Both the position numbers and the translations under genes were made by a program. The notes below the pieces were generated by a model. It was not told where the DNA came from. It searched no databases and saw nothing but the letters and a program-made list of their open reading frames with translations. DNA of 64,000 nt. It comes from Limnohabitans curvus. Lineage in GTDB: Bacteria > Pseudomonadota > Gammaproteobacteria > Burkholderiales > Burkholderiaceae_C. Shown here piece after piece: positions 59,596 to 64,000 of this stretch (within the stretch, counting starts at the first letter, position 1; each line of letters starts with the position of its first letter). The stretch lies in contig NZ_NESP01000001.1 of assembly GCF_003063475.1 (NCBI RefSeq), positions 682,001 to 746,000 of the forward strand, in the 5' to 3' direction.

Positions 59596-61332
59596 TCAAA
59601 CAGCTGCAAAGCCGGGGTTGGGCAGCACACCTTCAAGCTTGGGCGTGTTGAGCTTGCGCTTAGACACTTTGCCGCCGCTGGCCTTGAGCCATTGCTCGGC
59701 CACTTCCCACACGGGTTTGAGGTTTTGGTTTTTGGCTTCTTCAGCCACGGGCGCCCAACCCGCTACTTTGTATTTCTTGTTGGCGTCGATGAGCTTGCCT
59801 TTGAGGCGCATCTCACCAATGCGGTTGCCCATTTTCTCGTTGGGACGGCACACATATTCGAGCCCCCCCACGCGCACCATGTCACCACCTTGTTGGTAGT
59901 AAGGGTCTGGGTTAAACAAGTTGTCGCACACGTCTTCAAGAATGGTCTTGATGGTCTCACCTGTCATTTCAGACACCGTGGCATAGGAATAGGTGGTGGC
60001 CGTCATATCCATCAACCATTCACGCGTGATGGCTTGACCTGGTAAGAGTGAGGTCCCCCAACGGAAGCCGGGTGAGAAGGCCATGTCAGCGCCTTGCACA
60101 TCCATCAGCGCATCGAGCAACAACTGGTCGCCCGTGCCGTTGAAGTTGCCACGACGATACAGCGTACCTTCGGTCACTGCCAATGATTCGTTCAACTTAG
60201 CTTCGTAGGGTGCGCGAATCTTGTGGATGAGCGCGTCCATCTCTTTGTCGGCAGGCAACATATTGGAAAAGATAGGCAGCAGTTTGTAGCGGAAGTCGGT
60301 GATCTTTTTGTTCTTCACTTCGAAGTCGAGCACACCTAAGAACTTGCCGTTCGAGCCTGCATTTGTGACGATGGTTTTGCCGCCCTTGTTGTTGACCAAA
60401 GTGGCCACAGGCATGCCGTCGTGGGTGTGGCCGCCCATGATGGCGTCAATGCCGCTGACGCGGCTGGCCATTTTCAAATCCACGTCCATGCCGTTGTGCG
60501 ACAACACAACCACCACCTGCGCCCCTTTGGCGCGGGCTTCGTCGACCATCTTTTGCATGTTTTCGTCTTGAATGCCAAAGGCCCAATCGGCCACCATGTA
60601 GCGTGGATTGGCAATGGGTGTGTAAGGAAAGGCTTGACCAATGATGGCGCAAGGCACGCCGTTCATTTCACGCATCACGTAGGGTTTGAACACCTGATCG
60701 CCAAAGTCTTGGGTCTTGATGTTTTGCGCGATGAAATCTACTTTGCCTGCAAAGTCTTTGTTGACGATTTCTTGCACGCGCTCCATGCCGTAGGTGAATT
60801 CCCAGTGGCCCGTCATCACGTCCACACCCAGCAATTTACAAGCGTCGACCATGTCTTGGCCGTTGGTCCACAACGATGTGGCAGAGCCTTGCCAGGTATC
60901 GCCACCGTCGAGCAACAGCGCGCCAGGACGGCTGGCTTTGAGACGCTTGACCAAGGTGGCCAAATGCGCGAAGCCACCCACTTTGCCGTAGCGCTTGGCG
61001 GCCACTTCAAAGTTCAAATAACTCATGCCATAGGCTTCGGCGCTACCAGGGCGCACACCTGCCGTCTTGAGCAAATGCTCGCCCACCAAATGGGGCAACT
61101 GGCCTTTCATGCTGCCAATGCCAAGGTTGACACTGGGCTCGCGGAAATAGATGGGTTTCAACTGCGCGTGGCAATCGGTCATGTGCAGAAATGACACTTG
61201 ACCAAACTTCGGGATGTCGTACAAACCTTTGGCAGCCACGCTGCTGTCAGCTTGGGCATAAGCATTCATATTGAGGCCAGCCATGGAGCCAGCACCCATG
61301 ACTTGCATGAATTCGCGTTTGGTTAAGTTCAT
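59596..61332 (-). CDS. soxB: Thiosulfohydrolase SoxB
   Basis: A periplasmic di-manganese enzyme that removes the terminal sulfone group as sulfate from the SoxYZ-bound intermediate. The 578-residue protein belongs to the 5'-nucleotidase-like fold. Metal-binding segments are VSFLHMTDCHAQLKPIYFREPS, LLLDGGDTWQGSATSLWTNGQDM, MTGHWEFTYG, VVLSHNGMDVD and IMGGHTHDG. The N-terminus MNLTKREFMQVMGAGSMAG is a Tat-like signal with Lys-Arg in place of Arg-Arg. A terminator-like hairpin lies upstream between it and soxX. Confidence 0.96.
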   Translation of the reverse strand: MNLTKREFMQVMGAGSMAGLNMNAYAQADSSVAAKGLYDIPKFGQVSFLHMTDCHAQLKPIYFREPSVNLGIGSMKGQLPHLVGEHLLKTAGVRPGSAEAYGMSYLNFEVAAKRYGKVGGFAHLATLVKRLKASRPGALLLDGGDTWQGSATSLWTNGQDMVDACKLLGVDVMTGHWEFTYGMERVQEIVNKDFAGKVDFIAQNIKTQDFGDQVFKPYVMREMNGVPCAIIGQAFPYTPIANPRYMVADWAFGIQDENMQKMVDEARAKGAQVVVVLSHNGMDVDLKMASRVSGIDAIMGGHTHDGMPVATLVNNKGGKTIVTNAGSNGKFLGVLDFEVKNKKITDFRYKLLPIFSNMLPADKEMDALIHKIRAPYEAKLNESLAVTEGTLYRRGNFNGTGDQLLLDALMDVQGADMAFSPGFRWGTSLLPGQAITREWLMDMTATTYSYATVSEMTGETIKTILEDVCDNLFNPDPYYQQGGDMVRVGGLEYVCRPNEKMGNRIGEMRLKGKLIDANKKYKVAGWAPVAEEAKNQNLKPVWEVAEQWLKASGGKVSKRKLNTPKLEGVLPNPGFAAV

Positions 61333-61360
61333 ATCAGCACCTACTTATTTAAATAACGTA

Positions 61361-61392
61361 AAAAAGCCGCAGACGATTCCTCATCCTGCGGC
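61361..61392 (-). terminator. Intrinsic terminator between soxX and soxB
   Basis: GCCGCAG (61366-61372) and CTGCGGC (61386-61392) form a 7-base stem, and on the minus strand a run of six T follows it. It lies 12 bases past the soxX stop in the direction of transcription, inside the sox operon, so it may reduce or gate soxB expression. Confidence 0.75.
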
Positions 61393-61403
61393 CCTTTGAA
61401 AGA

Positions 61404-62057
61404 TTACTTGTTGACTGGCGACGCTGGGTCGAGCAACAACGCCATCACGTGTTTGATTTGCACTTCGGTCAAGATGCCTTTATGCGCAAAGCGCGGCATG
61501 TTGGAACAAGCGTTGTAAGCACGTGCATTTTGAATCTTGCCCCAGGTGTATTCCACGATGGGCTTTGACTCTGCGCTGTTGGGGTTGGTCACGCCGCGCA
61601 TCTTGCCGTAGTTGTACAAGCTTGGACCCAAGGTGCCATAAGACAACTCGGTCTTGCTGATTTGGTGGCAGTTGTAGCAGTTGCCGCCATTGACCGAGCC
61701 TTCGGCATCGGTCCATGTTTTGCCAGCGCCGCTTTGTGCGATTTTTTCGCCTTCTTTGAAGTCACCCAAATACTTGCCATCGGCTGGGGCCTTGATGGTT
61801 TTCATGTTGCGTGCTTCGATTTCGGCGCTGACTTTGGCATCCAATGCCACGCCCGTGCGATCAGACTCCGCACACAAGCGGTTATCTTCGTCAGGGCTCA
61901 AACGGTCCAGCTTGGCTTGACCTTGGGCACGGAAAGAACGCCCCAAAATGTCTTGGGTGAGTTTGTCGAGGTCAGCGCTCGAAGGCATCGGTGCAGCACA
62001 TGCCGTCAGCAAGGCCACAGCGGCTACGCTCAAGGCGATTTGATATTTGCGGTTCAT
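61404..62057 (-). CDS. soxX: Sox cytochrome subunit SoxX, extended lipoprotein form
   Basis: The monohaem partner of SoxA, receiving electrons when thiosulfate is joined to SoxYZ. The 217-residue product has a lipoprotein signal ending LTAC (Cys20) and an N-terminal extension of about 100 residues before the haem site GNCYNCHQ (Cys127, Cys130, His131), with a likely axial Met in CSNMPRFAHKG. Usual SoxX is shorter and soluble. It starts 12 bases after soxA. The family call rests on context plus the C-terminal domain. Confidence 0.9.
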   Translation of the reverse strand: MNRKYQIALSVAAVALLTACAAPMPSSADLDKLTQDILGRSFRAQGQAKLDRLSPDEDNRLCAESDRTGVALDAKVSAEIEARNMKTIKAPADGKYLGDFKEGEKIAQSGAGKTWTDAEGSVNGGNCYNCHQISKTELSYGTLGPSLYNYGKMRGVTNPNSAESKPIVEYTWGKIQNARAYNACSNMPRFAHKGILTEVQIKHVMALLLDPASPVNK

Positions 62058-62069
62058 TTTGCGTTTTCC

Positions 62070-62891
62070 TTATCGTTTGATCGCAGGCGCGATGGCTTCA
62101 CCACCTTTGCCATTCACACCCATGTACACGCCCAAGGCGATGGTGGCATCACTGCCAAACAAGGGGTAAGGGAAACGTTGTTGACGGTAGCAATCGTTCA
62201 AGCGCAACTGAGCGCCCCACATTTGCCCGTTCGACACGCGATAAGCAGGCCAAGCACCAAAGCCGTTGCCAGCACCGGGGTTCTTGGTCAGATTAGGCAA
62301 ATCTTGCAAACGGATGCGCTTGTCGTCTTGGCTGTGGCAAGTGGCACAGGCAAAGTCGTGTGAGCCGCCGCGCATGAAGAACAGGCGTTGGCCCACTTCG
62401 TACATCTTGCGTTCTTCTACATGGCTTTGCGAGAGGTTGAATTTCATGCCTTTGGACTCGCCAGCAATCCAAGTCGCCAATGCGGTGACATTGCTTTGCT
62501 CGCCTCGGCCAAAAGGTGTCTTGGCGATTTCTTCGCCGTTGAAGCCTTGCAACTCTTGCATGCACGTCACCAAACGTGATTCGAGGTCTTGCACACGTCC
62601 AGTGTCTGAGAAGTAACGGGGCAGTTCAACCCACGCGCCTTTGACCACGCCTGCGCCTTTGCCCAAATCGCATTTTTCAAGCGATACGTTTTTCGGGCCA
62701 CGTTTTTGCTTCCACAGGTCTTCACCTTTGGCTTCAAATAACTCGGCAGGATTGCCGTCTTGCAGCATGGCACGGTATTCCGCGATGCTGTCAGTTGACG
62801 ACTTTTGGGCGAACGCAGCGGTTGACAAACCGATGAGCCCCACAGCGGCTGATAAGCCGATGCACCTAGACGCTAGTGCTATTTTTTTCAT
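62070..62891 (-). CDS. soxA: Sox cytochrome subunit SoxA
   Basis: The catalytic subunit of SoxAX, which joins thiosulfate oxidatively to the SoxY Cys. The 273-residue protein starts at the ATG at 62891, with a signal peptide ending AAFAQ. It has one CxxCH site, CATCH in GGSHDFACATCHSQDD; the N-terminal haem of dihaem SoxA is missing, where two cysteines (EKCDLG, LVTCMQ) probably pair. The active-site Cys that carries the persulfide is in RLNDCYRQQRFPYP. It is followed by soxX. Confidence 0.95.
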   Translation of the reverse strand: MKKIALASRCIGLSAAVGLIGLSTAAFAQKSSTDSIAEYRAMLQDGNPAELFEAKGEDLWKQKRGPKNVSLEKCDLGKGAGVVKGAWVELPRYFSDTGRVQDLESRLVTCMQELQGFNGEEIAKTPFGRGEQSNVTALATWIAGESKGMKFNLSQSHVEERKMYEVGQRLFFMRGGSHDFACATCHSQDDKRIRLQDLPNLTKNPGAGNGFGAWPAYRVSNGQMWGAQLRLNDCYRQQRFPYPLFGSDATIALGVYMGVNGKGGEAIAPAIKR

Positions 62892-62917
62892 GTGTGTCTC
62901 CACTGCGTTCGCTGTGA

Positions 62918-63229
62918 TCACGAAACGGTTGCTTCGTCAGAGCGTGTATCGCCCTTGTTGTCTTTCCAAGTGATGCCCACTTTGTCACCGGCTTTGGCGC
63001 CTTTGATGGTGAACTGCAAGAACGGGTTCTTAGACACAGCGGGGCCCCACTCGGCTGTCATCACAACTTTGCCGTTGAGGGTCGCTGTCACGTCTTGGAT
63101 GTGCCAAGCGGGAATGATTTTTCCGGTGCCGTCTTTGCGTTGACCGGACTCCATTTCGTGGCTCATCAAGACACGGATGGTTGCTTTGTCGCCAGCTGCT
63201 TGGGCGCGAATGCGCATTGGATCTGCCAT
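62918..63229 (-). CDS. soxZ: Sulfur carrier complex subunit SoxZ
   Basis: A 103-residue periplasmic beta-sandwich protein, the scaffold partner of SoxY. It has no cleaved signal; SoxZ is co-exported with SoxY. Conserved segments are MRIRAQAAGDKATIRVLMSHEMESGQRKD, IIPAWHIQDVTATLNG and WGPAVSKNPFLQFTIKGAKAGDKVGITWKDNKGD. It sits between soxY and soxA. Confidence 0.96.
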   Translation of the reverse strand: MADPMRIRAQAAGDKATIRVLMSHEMESGQRKDGTGKIIPAWHIQDVTATLNGKVVMTAEWGPAVSKNPFLQFTIKGAKAGDKVGITWKDNKGDTRSDEATVS

Positions 63230-63253
63230 GGTATTTCTCCTGAAATTTCTAAA

Positions 63254-63709
63254 TTAGCCGCCGCAGCCGCCGAGTGTCACTTTGACTTCCTTCTTGGCGA
63301 AGAAAGCTTTGCCGTCATTTGTGATGGCCACCGCATACACATCAGATGATTGGCCCATCTTGGAACGTGTCGCAAAGTTGGCTTCGACTTCGGGGGTCAC
63401 GTTGAACATGGCAATCAAAGCGGATGGGTTTTTCTCAACCAACAACAACATGCGCTTGACGTTGCCCAAGCTGGTGCTCACACCCAGTGGCACGACCGCA
63501 CCGTTTTCGGCAATATCGGGTCCAGTGATGGTGACATCTTTGCTTTCCACGGGGGCTGAACCGCCCATGGCTTTGACGGCTTCGGCCACGCTCTTGGCGT
63601 CAAACGCAGCTTTGTCAAACGCTTGCGCGTATTGAGGAAACAGGCCAGTAGAGGCCAAGAGGCCTGCCACAGCGGCGCTGTGCTTAAGGGTCTCGCGACG
63701 AGTTTGCAT
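63254..63709 (-). CDS. soxY: Sulfur carrier protein SoxY
   Basis: The protein on which thiosulfate sulfur is carried through the Sox cycle. The 151-residue product has a Tat-type signal (RRETLKHSAAVAGLLASTG) and the C-terminal swinging arm VTLGGCGG, where Cys149 is the carrier thiol. AGGAG (63717-63721 on the minus strand) precedes the ATG at 63709. SoxZ lies 24 bases on. Confidence 0.97.
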   Translation of the reverse strand: MQTRRETLKHSAAVAGLLASTGLFPQYAQAFDKAAFDAKSVAEAVKAMGGSAPVESKDVTITGPDIAENGAVVPLGVSTSLGNVKRMLLLVEKNPSALIAMFNVTPEVEANFATRSKMGQSSDVYAVAITNDGKAFFAKKEVKVTLGGCGG

Positions 63710-63735
63710 GTAGTGCTCCTAAAAAAGGTTTTGAG

Positions 63736-64000
63736 TTATTTTGCCGCACCTGCGGCAAGCCAGTTGGCAATCGTTTTGATATCTGCTTCAGAGGCTGTTT
63801 GTGCAGGCATGGGAATCGCACCCCAAACACCCGCGCCACCCGCGCCACCCGCCTTGATCTTGCCAGCCAAGTAGTCGACTTTGCCTGGGTATTTTTTGGC
63901 AATGTCGTTGAAACTTGGCCCCACCACCTTGGTGTTTTGTGCGTGACACGCTGTGCAGTTGTGTTTCCCCAGCAAAGCCAAAGCAGGGTCAGCCACTTTG
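63736..64000 (-). CDS. c-type cytochrome upstream of soxY (C-terminal part, truncated by the window)
   Basis: About 88 residues of a monohaem class I cytochrome domain; the frame stays open through the window edge (a GTG at 63996 is not a convincing start). CTACH is the haem site in KHNCTACHAQ, followed by VVGPSFNDIAKKYPGK and the axial-Met region WGAIPMPAQTASEAD. It closely resembles the cytochrome at 47830. In Comamonadaceae sox operons the gene before soxY is a cytochrome or the SoxD subunit; which of these it is cannot be told here. Confidence 0.87.
   Translation of the reverse strand, partial: KVADPALALLGKHNCTACHAQNTKVVGPSFNDIAKKYPGKVDYLAGKIKAGGAGGAGVWGAIPMPAQTASEADIKTIANWLAAGAAK

Noticed and set aside
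60421..61194. 257-codon frame opposite soxB
   Set aside because: It lies wholly antisense to conserved soxB sequence with His/Val-rich shadow composition.
1..64000. CRISPR arrays, insertion sequences, prophage, rRNA genes
   Set aside because: I saw no regularly spaced repeats, transposase or integrase genes, phage structural genes or rRNA sequence on either strand.

Overview
The window comes from a betaproteobacterium of the order Burkholderiales, most likely family Comamonadaceae (a Limnohabitans- or Rhodoferax-like freshwater organism). This is inferred from gene order, not from a database search. The supporting signs are a betaproteobacterial aa3 oxidase cluster (ctaC-ctaD-small protein-ctaG-DUF2970-ctaE-SURF1-ctaA-ctaB-sco), several Bug-type solute receptors, a sox thiosulfate-oxidation operon, and the ftsY/rpoH neighbourhood. 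There are no rRNA genes, insertion sequences, prophage genes or CRISPR arrays. Coding density is very high: no gene-free stretch exceeds about 170 bases.

Layout. 1-1.7 kb: the end of ftsY, a small Cys-rich gene behind a LexA-like box, and rpoH behind a perfect CIRCE element. 1.7-10.7 kb: the cytochrome c oxidase and haem A/O assembly cluster on the minus strand, with one opposed gene (twin-transmembrane protein). 10.8-21.3 kb: housekeeping and metabolic genes (BioC-like methyltransferase, ComF, TrmL, ferredoxin-NADP reductase, 3-oxoacid CoA-transferase, DUF1841, a Bug receptor, a family III CoA-transferase, a LonB-like protease, cytochrome c4). 21.3-23.7 kb: a MoxR ATPase/VWA protein module and a tRNA-Arg(CCU). 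23.7-27.1 kb: a Crp-family regulator, a small cytochrome c and a SulP-STAS-cNBD fusion transporter.

27.2-39.6 kb is a long plus-strand accessory run. It opens with a TonB receptor that resembles the PQQ importer PqqU/YncD, followed by a secreted PQQ-dependent (sorbosone-type) dehydrogenase and a dihaem cytochrome c. This looks like a PQQ-scavenging periplasmic oxidation module. It continues with a catabolic cluster: a LigI-like amidohydrolase, an SDR, two carboxymuconolactone-decarboxylase-family proteins around an unassigned protein, three Bug receptors without permeases, a beta-decarboxylating dehydrogenase and a second amidohydrolase. The substrate cannot be read from the sequence.

39.6-64 kb is dominated by sulfur metabolism. 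It holds a thiol-rich ArsR repressor with a rhodanese and a divergent RND pump plus TolC; a cytochrome c, a secreted rhodanese and a dienelactone-hydrolase-family protein; a sulfate ABC transporter (sbp-cysT-cysW-cysA); a second sulfate-binding protein behind a striking structured leader; a persulfide-dioxygenase-like MBL protein; three YeeE/YedE sulfur transporters; and the thiosulfate-oxidation operon (cytochrome c, soxY, soxZ, soxA, soxX, soxB), which runs off the window edge. Together these would import sulfur compounds, detoxify sulfane sulfur and oxidise thiosulfate, passing electrons through c-type cytochromes to the aa3 oxidase encoded at the other end.

The least ordinary signals are the three-way-junction leader before the second sulfate-binding protein, the PQQ-scavenging module with an intrinsic terminator inside a signal-peptide coding region, the LexA-like box before an orphan Cys-rich gene, and an RND-TolC operon with no adaptor gene.
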